Source: Butyriboletus loyo (lineage: Eukaryota; Basidiomycota; Agaricomycetes; Boletales; Boletaceae). From it: a DNA stretch of 64,000 nt. The stretch is taken from positions 1-64,000 of the forward strand of contig JBBPSI010000055.1 in the NCBI GenBank assembly GCA_038093515.1, read 5' to 3'. Under the pieces are notes generated by a model, which saw only the letters and a list, made by a program, of their open reading frames with translations, was not told the DNA's origin and did no database searches. Within the stretch, counting starts at the first letter, position 1. Each line of letters opens with the position of its first letter. The translations under genes were made by a program, and so were the position numbers. Shown here in pieces: positions 1 to 15,595 of this stretch.

Positions 1-579
1 GTGGTTGGAAGATGCGTGTGCGTGCCCATCCCGGCTTCGGGTAGGTGGTGGTGGTGGTGGGACGCGTTCGGGGTCGGCGTACGGGTTGTTTTGAGAATGG
101 GGGAACGTAGATTGGCCTTCAGGCCCTGTACCGAGAAGAGGTCGCTCTGTGGATGTGGGCAGGAGTCCCATCGTGGACGCGACAGCACTACTATCCCGTG
201 GGCTAGGAGTGACGATCATCTGGATGCTATGCTCGGGATGGAATGCATTGTCCTCGACGGTCTGGGACTGAGCCACAGGGGCCTGTAGCGCGGACGTTGT
301 CGCCTGCGGAGTTTGCTCATGGTCCATGTTTTCGAGGGGGAGAAACCAGGACCACCAAGGGGGGCGAATACCAACGGGCACTCGGGGGCATGGCAACCTC
401 GAGGTGTTTAAATCATCTACCGAAGCACCAACGCGTTTAGGCCGATCTTCCCTTGACTGAATTCACTCACCCGGTGCCCCGACGCTATTCGGTTCTGGGT
501 CAATAAAACCAGGCACGGCCCGGGAGCAAACACATAATTGCACTAACTCCATGAGATACCTATACCTGGTAGTATCGGT
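1..579. other. Stretch without a recognisable gene
   Basis: Short overlapping frames only; none resembles a known family or shows exon-like structure. A short GGT-repeat tract lies near positions 45-60. I see no gene here. Confidence 0.5.
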
Positions 580-1380
580 CACATGTCTTTATCGATCATA
601 CGGCATGTGCATGAATGGTGATATACCCGGCCCCCAATAGTGCCGATCTGAGAACCACGGCACTCCACTACAACATATTTGCCTGAGCGTTCTATCTCCA
701 TTCTTAGAGCTCCCGGGAAGCAAAGCGGCTGGGGGAATCGAGCCGAGTTAATTAGACAGCCAAAATCGCGCAAGGATGCCAGTGAGCACACAGTCAGAAA
801 CCGTTTCATGGCTTCACATGGGCCAGACAGTGGCCGACCTCAGCGCCCATGTCATGTACGAATCATAGCAGTCGTTTAGCAGGTACTCACCATAAACAAC
901 AACACAGAATTTCATCTCGGGACGGTGATTGCGCTGCCCATCAAAGCGGGAGCACGATAAAATTACTGCACCGAGCAGAGTAAATAAACCATCAGTCTCC
1001 CTCGATACGACCTTGAAATTTTGACAGCTCGTGGACCCATCATGAACTCTTGGAGAGATCAGGTAACAGTCACGACACGTTCGGAGGGGATATACAGCTA
1101 TTCATGTGAATTAGGGAGCACATGATAACTTGAACCTTTGGATGCAACATTGTTATCGAGGGGTCGCATCCAGAAACAATGTTGCTATCCCTTGAGCAGG
1201 GGGTGACGATCCAAGCAAGAATGTGTTCGTCAGGGACCGAACTGGAAGGACCGTGGTGCCTCGAGCGCAGTTTTCCGAGCCTCAAGCTCGTGAATACGGA
1301 CATGCGGTAGTCGGGGATTTCGGGCCAATTTCCACTTGCAAGGACAAGAACATACACATGTCTTCTTAACGTGGGTGTAT

Positions 1381-1631
1381 CCCCTCAGCGACGATACCAC
1401 GTTCAGTCGGCCAGATTTCCGAAGCCTGGCACTGAAGAAAACGACGTTGAGATTGGGCACGTAGATTGGCGCTTCGTGAGCAAAGGCCCAGCCTGGGTTG
1501 GACACGACAAGCCGAATAATTGCATTCGGTCCTGTTATATCAAGGAAGGCGGGATCAAAGACTTGGATAAAGGGTGGGGTCAGGAAGGAGTCGGCGTTTG
1601 TACGCCATTGGGTATCTGAGTTTACACTCAC
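1381..1631 (-). pseudogene. Possible relic of an SMP-30/lactonohydrolase-like gene (N-terminal part)
   Basis: The first about 68 residues of a minus-strand frame resemble the start of fungal gluconolactonase/lactonohydrolase proteins: a segment like FDPAFLDITGPN, then FAHEAPIYVP and a short VVFFSA strand, in the order expected for the first blade of the beta-propeller. Beyond about position 1430 the reading frame no longer matches convincingly. No intact set of exons could be built down to position 580, although weak propeller-like pieces occur there in other frames. I infer a decayed gene. The family call rests on the first blade only and could be wrong. The frame opens near 1631, but the true start is unknown. 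Confidence 0.35.
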
Positions 1632-2490
1632 GACATTGTATTCGAGTGGGTTAATGTACTGAGTTTGTTAGCAACCTCCTCTCGTGAGCCACGGTAGGGA
1701 ACATACTAAGTCACCCCCTCAGTTGCTTAGCGCTTGATATTAAGCTCCCTGAGTTATCTGAGTACTACCGTCAAAGTTACCGAGAAGCTGCTTCACGGAT
1801 ACTGAATTATTGTAACTTTTATCTGGTTCTCGATCAGATTAGCATACAAAGAGTCATCCCGAGACCTTGTACCACCTAGAAGTGAGCATTGTCACACCAC
1901 AAAAGATGGTTAGTTAGTTGGATGCAAGAAGTTGAAGCATACCGGCTAAGGTTAGGGTTGGTCTCTGATGAGGGCAAGGTTCAAGGTTTAGGCCTAAGGA
2001 CAAGGCCCCGTGCTAGTATGATACTAATAAACTTGTTAATTAAGGGTTAGATTTATCGCACAAGCGCTATGCTCCGCGCTGTCCAGGAGTCAGGACTTCA
2101 AGCTTCATCTGGTTAGTTCTACTCCGACGTTGCCACTCAAACACCAGCGCGTGACAACCGAATTTCCGAATTTCAACAGCGAAAGCTCCGAAATGGCCAG
2201 TATTACTGTATGTTGTAGCCAGGCGGACACCCTGGATTTGGCAGGTCGGATAGCTACCAATACCAAGACATATTGTCGAGCTACAAGTACAACGTCTTGT
2301 AAACTAGAGCTGATGTTTTGTTCTTCATTTCAGTTCGTGCATATCTATTCATTTTGTTCAAGTCCACAGATTATTGGGAATGTCGGTGTTCCGAAACGTT
2401 GGCGCTGCACGAGCGGTTGGCATAAGCAGTGCGATGTTAGTATCCCGCGAGAGCGATGCCTACTTGGGCAACGATAAATCCAAGATTCCT
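1632..2490. other. Intergenic, downstream of URA2
   Basis: AT-richer DNA with no supported gene. The part nearest 2490 is the presumed 3' UTR and terminator of the minus-strand URA2 gene. Small frames around 2130-2480 are antisense or noise. Confidence 0.5.
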
Positions 2491-5400
2491 CTATATTGTT
2501 CCCAAAACGCTGGCAAGCAACGCCATCCGGACCTATGGCAGGGATCAAGTCAGAAAACAAACAATGTATTCATACAAGGACGCACAAAAAGTCCATAACG
2601 CATCTGACGGAAATAAACCGCGCGACGTGAGTCAAAGTCGACTTCAGGATCGATTTCTAAGACAAGCCTGAAGTTAATACAGTCACGACGTGAGGACGCC
2701 CAAGATCACTTGCCGTTGACTCTGGGAAGCGGGTGCATAACAATCATGTCTTCTTTCGCTCGAGACAGGAGGGCATGATCGACTCGGTACGAATCCTTGA
2801 CTTTCTGCCACTCTGACTCGTCCGTTAACCTTTCCTTTTGGATTCGGGTGACGTAGAGAACGTCTGTCTCGGGTAGCACTTCTTCCAAGGACTCGAGTTG
2901 TCGCACGCTAATGCCAGCCTTGCGTGCTGCAGATACGACGCTAACGGGCATAGATAACGACGGAGGTGCGACGAAGTTGAGGCAAACGGAGTAGTGACAC
3001 AACAAAGTCACGAGACTATGCACCGTGCGCCCATTTTTCAGGTCACCGAGTATAGTGATCGTGCGTCCATTGACGGTTCCGAGTTCAGACCGGATAGTGT
3101 AGACGTCCAATAGCGCCTGAAAGGTCAGGCTGAGTCAATGTTGTGAGGATCAGAGCGAATCCACATACCTGAGTCGGGTGCTCTCCAATACCATCCCCCG
3201 CATTCAATACTGGGACAGGGGAGAACTTTGCAGCCAATTGTGCACTTCCAACATCAGGGTGTCTGATCACGATCACGTCCGCGTAACAGCCAACGGTGCG
3301 GACGGTGTCTGCTAGTGTCTCTCCTTTCTGTACAGAGGAAGTATCGATGTTGACGTGAATGACTTCACCACCACAACGCTTCATCGCCGCGTCGAACGAA
3401 GCACTTGTACGCGTCGAGGGTTCGTAGAACAAGTTACAAAGAATTCTGCCCTTCAGGATGTCGAGGGTTCCACTACGCTCCACTTGGAGACGCATTTCAT
3501 GGGCCAAGGCGAACAGGTCGTACATATCTCGCTGGCTGAACTGCTTCACTGAAAGAATATGTCGACGGTGGAAAGCAGGGTGAGGGCCGTGTGACACAGT
3601 AGGGAAAAGCGCGCCAAGTGGACCAGGAACGGGGTGAGCTGGCGGGTTGGCATCAACGCTCTTCACAGGAGCATGGCCCGGAACAAATTCTAGCTTCGCA
3701 ACGGGGACAGCCACCCCACGGGACTCGACCACAGGTCGAGAGATCGCGGCACTAGAAACGTCCTTGCCAATGGCTGCTGGAGGCAGCGTTCCGTCCAAGA
3801 ACAAGGTCTTTCCGTGCATCACGACCCTATGCAGGGATCCAACCATAATGCTCTTGTCGAGGGGGGACCATCGACCGTCGCGAGACGCGAACTGAGAACG
3901 ACGTCCGATGACGACCTCCACGTGAGTATTGGCTTGTTCGGGAAGACCAAAGATGCGAATGGGATTGTCATATAGTCGCGTCCGGATATCTTGGAGTGTA
4001 ATGCGTCCGGCAGTGACAGCATTGAGCAATAGGGGGATAGTCTCCTCAACGCCAGACCACGCAGAACCCTTTTGGCCTTGCTCTGCGGCGAAGTAGTAGG
4101 GTAAATTTCCAACGGAAAACGAGTCGATCGCGTCAAGATTTTTCCAGAACACAGCCTGATCTTCAGCAGAAGGAAGAATTATCGATTTGGGGTACTGATC
4201 GCGAGTGAAAGACAAGGTATAAATGGACACGTCGCAGGTAACTTTGAGGTGTCTGGCTTTGCTAAGGGATATCAACAGCAAATCCTCTTTGCTTCGGACG
4301 TCAGTGATATGGACGCTGCGATTATGAAGACTGGCAAGGAGAAGGACAGATGCAAGATTGGAGCCCCTCGCATCTGTAACAATCATCTTCTCAGTTGGCC
4401 ACGAAGCGAAATGAGCTGCGACGGCAGAGATTTCTGGAGGGCCGGCAGGTTCATGGAATGCTATGAAGAGAGCCTTGACGTCGGGCTTGGATTCGTCGTC
4501 TAATGGTAGGACTTGGGCATTATCTGTAGCAACGTTCAATGCATAATTGCTGTATGCGTTGCTTGCAGCAATATTCTGAACGTGTTGCAGACTCCTGGCG
4601 TCTGTAATCGATCCATCCACACCATGAGGGAGAATCAAGGACGTGGTGAATCCAGCACAGAGGGCTGCCTGTGTTGCCTGATTAAAGCTGTCATCACCGG
4701 ACACGGCAGTAATTCGCGGGACAAAAGCGGCGACGTTGACGAGCCCTGGGAACACATGTGTAAGATACGAGCTTTTGGAATCGATATTCGAGACGTCAAG
4801 TGGCAACTTGCGAACGAGAGCCTCAGCGAGAAGCTTGGCGTTTTTGACGTTGGTAATGAGCGGGATGGCGAAATCGACTGCCATCCTTCTCGTGCGATAG
4901 CCTTTGCTGGCGTAACTCGCCGGACGACGGTAATTGTTCTTTGACGGAAGGTTGATATACATGTCGATCAGGTTGTTCGCCAGATGCTGGGTGAGTGAAT
5001 ATTCAGATTTCTGTAAGTCGCTACTTCCTTCAGGAAGCGTTTCCAAATACTATACAAGAATAAGCACAACCTCGAGGGGCTAACCATCCAACTCCTACCT
5101 TGCAAGGAACATTATGCTCCGTCAGAAAATCAGCCGTCCCGGACGTAGCAAAGATGTTATATCCCGCAGTATAGAGCTTTTGGACAGATGGGAGAATCTC
5201 TAGCTTCTCCCTGTAGCTACCGACAGAGAACAAGATGTTCTTCTTCGGTAGAACGATGCCTGTGGAAATGAGGGCTTTGAGATACGCTTCATATTTGTCG
5301 CGGCCAAAACAAGCGACTTCGCCAGTAGAGGCCATCTCTACTCCGAGTACCGGGTCGGCACCAGATAACCGACTGAAGCTGAATTGCGGAACCTTGACGC

Positions 5401-8400
5401 CAACATAATCCGGTGGAAGACCAGGGTCGGGGAAAGGTTCGACAGGAATTCCAAGCATCACCTTTGTCGCCATCTCAATTGCATCGATACCGGTTACCTT
5501 TGATACGAAAGGGAATGACCGGGCGGCCCGCAAGTTGCACTCGATGACCTTGATTTCGTTGTTCTTCGCGATAAACTGGATATTGAACGGTCCAGTGACG
5601 TTGAGCGCGTTTCCTATTTTTGCGGTTGCTTCTTCGATCTGCCGGACGGTCGCAGGTGCGAGATCTTGAGGCGGGTGAATCAATGTAGCGTCACCAGAGT
5701 GCACTCCCGCATTCTCCACGTGCTCGGAGATGAATTGCATAATCATCTGACCATCCTTGGCCACAGCATCCATCTCAATCTCCTTGGCCTGTTCGATGTA
5801 TTTGCTGATGACAACGGGATGGTCGCGAGAAACGGCAGTGGCTTGGGTCAGATAGTTTGACAGGTCGTCGCCAGTTGAAACCACGTTCATCGCCGCGCCG
5901 GAAAGAACATACGACGGCCGTACGAGAACAGGGTAGCCGACAGATTCACAGAAAGTGAGCGCTTCCTCGAAGCTGGTGAGTTCCTTCCATTGCGGTTGGT
6001 CGACGCCAATTTCATCCAGCATACGAGAGAAGTTGTATCGATTCTCTGCAGTGTCAATCATCTCTGGTGACGTTCCGTAGATTTTCACGTTCTGGCGGAA
6101 TAGGGGAAGGGAGAGATTGTTTGGTGTCTGCCCACCCATCGACAAGATGACTCCCCTGGAGCGCTCGGCATCATAGATGTCTAAAATCGTTTCCAGACTG
6201 ATGTTCTCAAAGTATAAACGATCGGCCTCGTCGTAGTCGGTGCTGACTGTCTCTGGGTTGTAGTTGACCATAATCGTGGGGTAACCTTGCTCGCGAAGCG
6301 TTCGGATGGCCCTGACTGCACACCAGTCAAATTCGACGGAGGAACCAATTCGGTAGACGCCAGAGCCAAGCACCATGACACCACGATCCTCGAACGAGAC
6401 ATCGTGTTCAGCTGCATTGTAGGCAGTGTAAAGATAGTTCGTGAACGCTGGGAACTCAGCGGCTACCGTGTCGATCTGCTTGACAAAGGGAAAAATTGAC
6501 GCTTCTTGACGAAGGCGACGCACAGCAAATTCAGTAGACCCAATGCAACTAGCAACGAGACGATCGGAGAAGCCCAATTTCTTGGCTTGCAGCAGAGCCC
6601 CGCTAGTGATGGATGAAATGGCGAATTCTCTACTCACAGGGTTAGTAGAGTTGTATAATGGTGGAGAACCAGACGCGAACTACCTTAGATGCACCTCCAT
6701 ATAATGGATGTTTAGAAGCTTCGACAGGAACCACTTGTCGATGTTCGTCATCTGCCAAATCTTGTCGACACTATAGCCCAGATGGAAGGCGGAAGCGATG
6801 GCAAAGATACGTTTGTCAGTGGGATTCAAAAGCTCTTCGTCGATATCCGCAACAAATTCGTTCTGTAAGGAGATATTCGACATGTTACCCGGGAGTACAA
6901 GCAGGCAACCCACCTTTGCGAAACCAAGGAACTGATCATCAATCGCACGAATTGCCTTTTGAATGGTCTCTTCGAAATTCCTTCCGATACTCATGACCTC
7001 TCCGACGCTCTTCATGCTACTGCTTAGGAGATGACTGACGCGATTGAATTTCTTGAGATCCCAACGAGGAATCTTGACGACGACATAGTCCAGGCTAGGC
7101 TCGAAACAGGCACTAGTCACCTTCGTCACGGTGTTCTTGATATCATTGAGAGGGATACCAAGACCGAGCTTTGCAGCGATGAAAGCCAATGGGTATCCAG
7201 TAGCTTTCGAGGCCAGTGCAGAAGACCTCGAGAGACGGGCATTGACCTGGAAGATGGTTGAGAGGAGACCCTACCCCAAATTACCGAACACAAACTTCGA
7301 TAATACAGTACTCCTTCGAGAATGGATTCAAAGCGTATTGTATATTGCACTCCCCGATCACTCCTAGGTGTCGGATAACGTTGATCGCGGTGGTCCGAAG
7401 CATGTTATAGTCGGCGTCGGAGAGAGTCTGCGATGGAGCAACCACAATAGAGTCTCCGGTGTGTATGCCAAGGGGATCAAAGTTCTACTCGACAAGTTAA
7501 TCAACAGAAATGCTCAAACAAGGCACGTACCTCCATGTTACAGACCGTAATACAGTTATCGCGGCAATCACGGACCACCTCATACTCGATCTCTTTCCAG
7601 CCTTTCATACTCCTCTCAACAAGGACTTGAGGACTGGTTGCGAAAGCCCTGCTACACAGTGCGCGTAGCTGGGCCTCATCTTGGGCGAAACCCGATCCTA
7701 AACCACCGAGTGCGTAAGCAGCCCGCACGATTACAGGGAACCCAATCTCCCGCGCAGCAGCAATCGCCTCGTCGGTCGTCGTGGCGGTACTAGATTGAGC
7801 ACAGCGTTCTCCAATGTTTTCCATGGCCTGAGCAAACAACTGGCGGTCTTCTGTGACGATGATCGTCTCGATTGGCGTACCGAGTACCTGTACGCCCAGG
7901 GCGGCAAACTCATTCTTGAGCTTGATACCAACATTCAAGGCCGTCTGGCCACCGAAGGTGACGTAGATACCATCGGGCCTTTCGTACTCGATTATCTTTC
8001 GAACGAAGTCGGGGGTGACAGGGAGAAAGTAAACCTTGTCAGCTAGGCCCTTGGACGTTGCGATGGTCGCTATGTTGGGATTGACGAGGACTGTGTATAT
8101 GCCCTCCTCTTTGAGGGCCTTGATGGCCTGCGATCCGGAATAGTCAAATTCACCAGCCTGTCCGATAGACAGACCACCTGAGCCCAGTATAAGGACTTTC
8201 TGGACCTTGGCACGAGGGTTACGCTTTTCGTTGTCCTCCTTTCGACCACCAGGGAGAGAGATCGGAACGAGCGAGTTGGATGAGATGCAATCTTCTACGC
8301 TCCGAATGAAGACGTCGAAAAGAAATTCGGTGTCACGGGGTCCAGGTGTAGACTCCGGATGGAATTGTACAGAGAAGAAGGGCTTGCTCTCGTAGTAAAT

Positions 8401-9652
8401 ACCCTCATTACTGCCATCGTTAGCATTTTTGAACAACTCCTTCCAGCCAGCCGGAAGGGTGTCTGCGTCGACCTGGTAACCGTGGTTCTGACTCGTGATG
8501 TAGCATCTGCCAGAAAGTGCGTCCGTACACGGGATGTTGTGACCTCGGTTACCGTACTTCATCTTCGAAGTTTTAGCACCAACAGCAAGAGCGAGCAGCT
8601 GGTGTCCGAGACAGATACCAAATATAGGTTTATCTGCTTTTTGCATTGCACGCGAAAGCGTTGCAATCGTGACGGTGAGCATCGACGGATCACCTGGTCC
8701 GTTCGAGACAAAAAGCCCGTCGTAAGGTTCGGGATCTTCAACGAAATCGTGGTCCCAAGGAACCACTTTTACCTCCACTCCTCGGTTTGTAAAACACCGT
8801 ATTTGATTGTATTTCATTCCAACATCGACGGCGATGATGCGGAGGGTACGCCCCGAAGTATGTAATCGCGGTTTAGTAGTTGGTTGGAAGATTCGGGGAG
8901 ATGTTAATGATACAGCCGCGACTAGGTTGTCCTGATTGGGATCGTGAAAAGGGATGTCAAGATAGCTCTCCCGCCAAGACGAGCACCCAGGCGGGGAAGA
9001 CGCTCGCGAGACCGGCTGAGATTCTGGTGCTAGCCAGAACGAACGGCCGCGAGGAGCCTCTGGTCTGCGTGCCAAAATTTTTGCAAGCATCGAGCCATTC
9101 TCCCGAATCTTTTTGGTAAGCGCACGTGTGTCAACGCCATAAATGGCGGGGATACCATTTTCTTTTAACCAAGTGCCCAGAGAGGAGTTTGCTAGAAAAT
9201 GACTGTAATTATCCGAGTATGAGCCGACAACCAACGCGGCGATGTGAATACGTGAGGACTCGAATTCTGATGGTAGGTGGTCAATGGCAGAATCGCGCTC
9301 CGGAACACCATAGTTGCCAATGAGAGGATAAGTGAGGACGAGGATCTGACCCTCATATGATGGATCCGTAAGTGACTCGGTGTACCCGACCATGCCTAGG
9401 ATGTCCAGTTGATACCCGCTTAGAGAAAATGAGGTAGAATGTCTAACCGGTCTGAAAGACGCATTCGCCAGCTACACTCTTTTCCTCTGCACCAAAGCTG
9501 ATGCCTCTGTAGGCAGTGCCATCAGACAACTCTAGAACAGCGTCAAGGGAAGTGTGCCGAGCTTGCACGGGGGCAAAAGAGATGGGTTGTACGGGATTAT
9601 CATTCGCCTTGCTCACAGAACGCGATATGGCTAGGCGATGAAGATTGGCCAT
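2491..9652 (-). CDS. URA2: CAD/Ura2-type multifunctional pyrimidine enzyme (glutaminase, carbamoyl-phosphate synthase, inactive DHOase-like domain, aspartate carbamoyltransferase)
   Basis: Catalyses the first two steps of de novo pyrimidine synthesis in the cytosol: glutamine-dependent carbamoyl-phosphate synthesis and carbamoyl-aspartate formation. I read ten exons and nine introns, giving about 2,230 residues, the usual fungal Ura2 length. Domain order: GATase with the nucleophile in FGICLGHQ and the His/Glu pair in QFHPES; two ATP-grasp CPSase halves; MGS-like regulatory segment ([12 protein letters not shown]); DHOase-like domain; ATCase with [14 protein letters not shown] and MHPLPRVN. 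The DHOase-like part has lost the metal-binding HxH (it reads [10 protein letters not shown]), as is known for fungal Ura2, so a separate dihydroorotase must exist. The start is the first in-frame ATG (9652). The last two exons are tiny and end [12 protein letters not shown]; they are reached through a GC-AG intron and a 53-nt intron. A 51-nt stop-free intron lies at 6863-6913. Confidence 0.95.
2657..2713 (-). other. GC-AG intron in URA2
   Basis: 57-nt intron with donor GCAAGT and acceptor TTAG. Without it the ATCase stops right after HPLPRVN; removing it restores the conserved continuation (E-I then [10 protein letters not shown]). Confidence 0.9.
6863..6913 (-). other. In-frame 51-nt intron in URA2
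   Basis: Donor GTGGGT, acceptor TTACAG, length divisible by three, no stop. It would add 17 residues inside the conserved CPSase stretch GFAK...NEFV, where the family has none. Confidence 0.85.
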
Positions 9653-9946
9653 GACGCTGGGCACTGATTCAAGTGTCCTTGTCCTCTTTACCCTTCACCA
9701 AGGATGTGCAGTGTTTGGTGAAGAAGAAAGAAGAGAAGGAAAAATTATCTCGGAGTCGATCGGCCTTGAATGAAACTTTGTTGACATCTGTTTGCCAGCT
9801 TCGCGACGTGTTTTGAGTCACGTGGACTTTAAAGATAGGCACAAAACAAGGAAGACACCTCTCCGCCAATTAGGAGTCATTATATGAAGATAACGAACAG
9901 GAAAAGCACAAAGACAGTCTGCACAATTGTCCAGCATTATCGTCCT
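9653..9946 (-). promoter_or_regulatory. URA2 upstream region
   Basis: The 294 bp between the URA2 start and the stop of the next minus-strand gene must hold the URA2 promoter. An ATTGG (inverted CCAAT) occurs on the minus strand near 9865-9875. I saw no clear TATA box. Confidence 0.4.
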
Positions 9947-12469
9947 TCAAGGAGCGTCATCCGAACCCTTGAATGGTGTTTCCGGCAACACTGAATCACC
10001 ATCAACTATGAATGTAGGGGTGCTGTATGGTCTCCTACGTCCCAACAGCGCCACTCCATCTGCGTACTCCGAGGCCGCCCCGAAATCTTCTTCGGCGACG
10101 ACCGCACCGGTCCGCTGATCTAAACAAAACGTCAGGCCAGCCAGATTATCCTGCATCCGTCGTTCGTCGTCGTATGGTAGCAAGAGTTCGCCAAAACCAG
10201 ACCGTGACGTCAAAGACACGATGGCAGCAATAGAACCAGGAGGACTCGTCAGCCATAATTTGCGACGTGCTCGTCTGTGCAAGTAGTGTACCACAACTCC
10301 GACAATCCCGATAATGATCACCAAAGAGGAAAGGACATGAGCCGGAAGCTCTCTGTCAACAATGATGAGACTGATAAGATCTGAGATAGAAGACTAGAAG
10401 CCTCACTCTACAAATAGACGTGGGATTTGAGTTGTGAGTTGTGCGGGAACCGTCGTGTTGCCCGCGAGAAAGTAATTAGCCCGGGCAGCGACGGCGAGAT
10501 ACTGAGTCTACGGATGGATTGGAAGTGGATGGCTGTGTTATGCATATCAATACACTCACATAGATGGCCTGGGTGGCGTTGAGAAAACCGTAAGTATCTT
10601 GAAAAACGGATAACGGCCCTCCAGGTTGCTGCGCCGCGTAGTGGTAGATTGCATCAGGAATGCCAAAATTAATGGCTAGTGCTCTTGAAACAACGCTATA
10701 ATTCTCACTCTGGTTAAATACAACCCTGCAGGAGATCAAAGATTGCTTTGAACAAGCCGAGCGTAGTAAATGCCTACCCGTTGTACGGGCGTCCGTTTTG
10801 CGGACTTCCAGTGACATTATTGGTACCTCCTGCTGGTAGTAATATCGTACAAGGACCAAGCGCACTGTTGCTAAGATCCATTGACGTCCCGACTGTAAAC
10901 ATGTTCATCGTCGGGTTACAATGCACGCTCGCCACCTGAAGGCTGCTGGTGTTGAGGTAGAACCAGAACACGACGGGTTGAAACACAATGTCTAGACCTG
11001 GTGAAACGCAACTACTAGCGTTGACGACATTGAATTGCTCAGCTCCGTTGCTAGGATTGAACACGTTGGTTGCAGAGCATCCGCCAGGGAATGTAGCCGA
11101 CGCAACGTAGCTTCCATTCGAATTTGTCACGTTAAGCGAAGCAGGATTGACACAGTTAACCTCTGTCCGAATAGCTGTGGTGTTTACTGCAAGGGTACCG
11201 TTCAGGTAGGAGCCCGGTGGAGCCTAGCGAAGACACGATGAGTGAGGGTATGCAAGATAGAAATTACCCTACCAGGAATTGGGCTGCAGTCCATATCCCA
11301 TGGACAAAGGGTGGGTCTACCAGATTGTTGTAGACTACGGGAATGAGAAGACATCCCCATCATCGCAGAAATATACGTACTTGAAGCCAGGGCAAACTAA
11401 TGTGGATTAACACAAAATATTGTATTTTAGGAAGTAGACCCACTTACTCCTGTAGAGGCGAAGAAAGCGTCCAGGTCATCTATGGCAGGCGAGAGGGCAA
11501 CAGTGCTCGTGACGAGAGCAACGGTGTCTGCATACCGCGTCAACAAGCCAATTTTCACATGTAGTGCACAGAGGCGAACCAGAGGTATGAGCAACTTGTC
11601 GCACTTGCAAGAGTGAGCCGGCCAAAGGTTGTAACAATACAGTAGAAAGTCCAATAAGCGTCGAAACGTAGATCAAGTAATGTCTATGAATCAACGAATG
11701 GTAAAGGGTGGTCAATCGGCTGTGAAACAGGTCAGTATGTTAAACCTTTGCTTAAAAATGAGACCGTACTTCAGAGCAATCTAACTTGCGTGTTCAGCAG
11801 GTATTTAAAGACAAGGAATGAAGAGAACCCACATAATCCAGGAGGATACTGCGTGGGGCGGGTGCCTTGCCCTCGGACAGCGTCACGTATGGCTATTGAA
11901 GGCTACTGTAACCGTCGCAGACCGTCGCAAAGTGACGTACCTGATACCATCGGAGCATCCAATCCGCTACCGACCAGAAGTACGCAAGGGGTACGATGAG
12001 GAGTATAGGGAAAAAAGACTGCGATCACTGTGATCAGCCGCCGGAATGACAGATTAACTTGTAATGCTCACCGTCAAAAACTGAGTAGATACAAAACTGA
12101 AAACGTTTTTAGCGGGAACAGCAAAACCTGTGGCGATTCAAAAAACTGTAGTAGTTCTGTATTACAACTCGTGTACATACCGTTCTGCGTCTCCGATATA
12201 TGTAATGCGACCTGCACCGCAATGGCAAAGAATATCATGAGCAGAGCAACCCCACCAACAAACCAGAAGTTGAGCACGAAAGGTTCCTATGGTAAGAATA
12301 GACGATCATCAAGAAAGAAGTGATCCATAGCGATGCCGCATACATATCGTGGTGGCCTCTTGTTCTCAGTCCCTGGAGTAGGTATCTGGTGCACTGAAGG
12401 TTGAAATCTAGGCGAAAGTGGGCAAGTGCCAAATGTCGGCTGGTTCGAGCTCTCGGTGTTGTTGGCGCT
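9947..12469 (-). CDS. Multi-pass membrane protein of a basidiomycete family of unknown function
   Basis: Spliced gene of about eight exons. Early exons encode transmembrane helices (around NFWFVGGVALLMIFFAIAVQ and FFPILLIVPLAYFWSVADW). Then come a helix pair and a large Asn/Ser-rich, N-glycosylation-rich luminal or extracellular domain (11130-10780). A last helix (VIIIGIVGVVVHYL) follows, then a cytosolic tail with the block SPPGSIAAIVSLTSRSGFGE and FCLDQRTGAVV. That block recurs in many Agaricomycete hypothetical membrane proteins, which is why I place it there. No function is known to me. The start at 12469 (MSANNTES) is preferred; an in-frame ATG at 12523 is possible. Some exon edges between 11240 and 12040 are uncertain. 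Divergent from beta-tubulin. Confidence 0.75.
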
Positions 12470-13055
12470 CATGGCTGACGAAGACAGAGTCGCAGAGTGG
12501 GTCGATGGTGCACTGCATATCATAACACTTAGCCTTCAGGTACTCACGTTCTACCATTTCAGACGCACTGATGCCGATCCTTGACGTGATTCACGTGAAG
12601 CACAGGGTGCCTCACGGTGATCGCAAGGCTGAGCTAGGCGCTACTAGGCGGCCTCGATATCCGATCTCATGCGTACAACGGTGAGCATGACCTTGTCATG
12701 ACCGATACAAATCATGTAAAATTGGGGGTTGTGTCCACGTCTCTGTCGTAAACACAGGGAACTCGTGTTGAGTGGTGGGAAAATGAGGCACAGCCACTAT
12801 ATTTGTCGCCGCTTTAAAAAACCCTTGACCCGGCTGCAGCGTTCTCGTTTTCGACCACACCACCCATTCGTGTCTCCCAACGCCATCCTTTAACGACTTC
12901 CTTCTCCCAAATCCCCAATGTACGTGTCTCTCCTTCTCCTCGTCGCCACGCCGTGTCTTGTGCGCGTCGTACGCGACTTTTGTCCTCGCGTTCGGTGTCC
13001 AAACATCGAATCATTTTCCAGTGTTTCACTCCAATCTGATTGCTCTCTTTTTAGC
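12470..13055. promoter_or_regulatory. Divergent promoter region of the membrane-protein and beta-tubulin genes
   Basis: No coding sequence. A TATA-like CTTTAAAAAACCC lies near 12812 for the plus-strand tubulin gene. A GTACGT donor near 12920 and a TTTTTAG acceptor just before the tubulin ATG (about 13054) suggest an intron in the tubulin 5' UTR. Confidence 0.5.
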
Positions 13056-14880
<1,825 letters not shown>

Positions 14881-15595
14881 ACGTTAAAACCCCAAGCAAT
14901 TGATGATTGCTTCTCCTATTCTTTTTACGACGAAAACTTAGGTACCCCGCTATTGGTCTTCCTTTGTGTTTGATGCCCTTTGTCTTTAATTTCACGCCAT
15001 TGTTACGCTAGTCACCATAAGGAGCTTATATAAGAAAAAATATACCCCTCACACGACAAAACAAAGGCAAACATGGTTGCACAAAAAGCTCAACGTTCTG
15101 GCAAAGATGTTCGCTGCGACAGCACAATACTATCCCATCATCATCTCCGTATGTTTGAAGCCGTCGTTTCTGCAGCACCAATGTGTACAGGCGCAGCAAC
15201 CTTTTCATTGCCGCTCCTGAAGTGGTTTTCTGGTGCAAAATCAATCGTCTCTTTCGGACGACCTTTCCTTTGCCAGCGCAGGTTGTCGTTGATGTATTCC
15301 TGATGCCTAGGCGTAATTACCTTTAAAAAAGGGAGTGTACAGTTTTTATATTCTTAGATCGACTTTGATATCAATAAAATTTCATTGATGACTCCCTATT
15401 CGACATTTGAAAATCGTCTCCGTATGATACAAGCTGACTGACATTGACAACTAGGCATTGAAATTCGAGAGCAAAATGTGTCAACAGTGCAACGACAAGT
15501 ACAAGCAAATCGACCAAACTGGTATCTCCGGGGGGGGGGTTTCAGCATGCAGGGATATATCTCACATCGTCAACGTGTAATTTGATGGTCTATTT
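14881..15595. other. Convergent intergenic region
   Basis: Lies between the tubulin stop and the stop of the Gfd2-like gene on the other strand. It holds the tubulin 3' UTR and a short poly-G tract near 15531. Small frames around 15030-15300 match nothing I know. Confidence 0.5.

Noticed and set aside
4249..4944. Plus-strand open frames within URA2
   Set aside because: Antisense shadows of the strongly supported CAD gene.
9664..9664. Earlier URA2 start
   Set aside because: The codon is GTG; the first in-frame ATG is at 9652.
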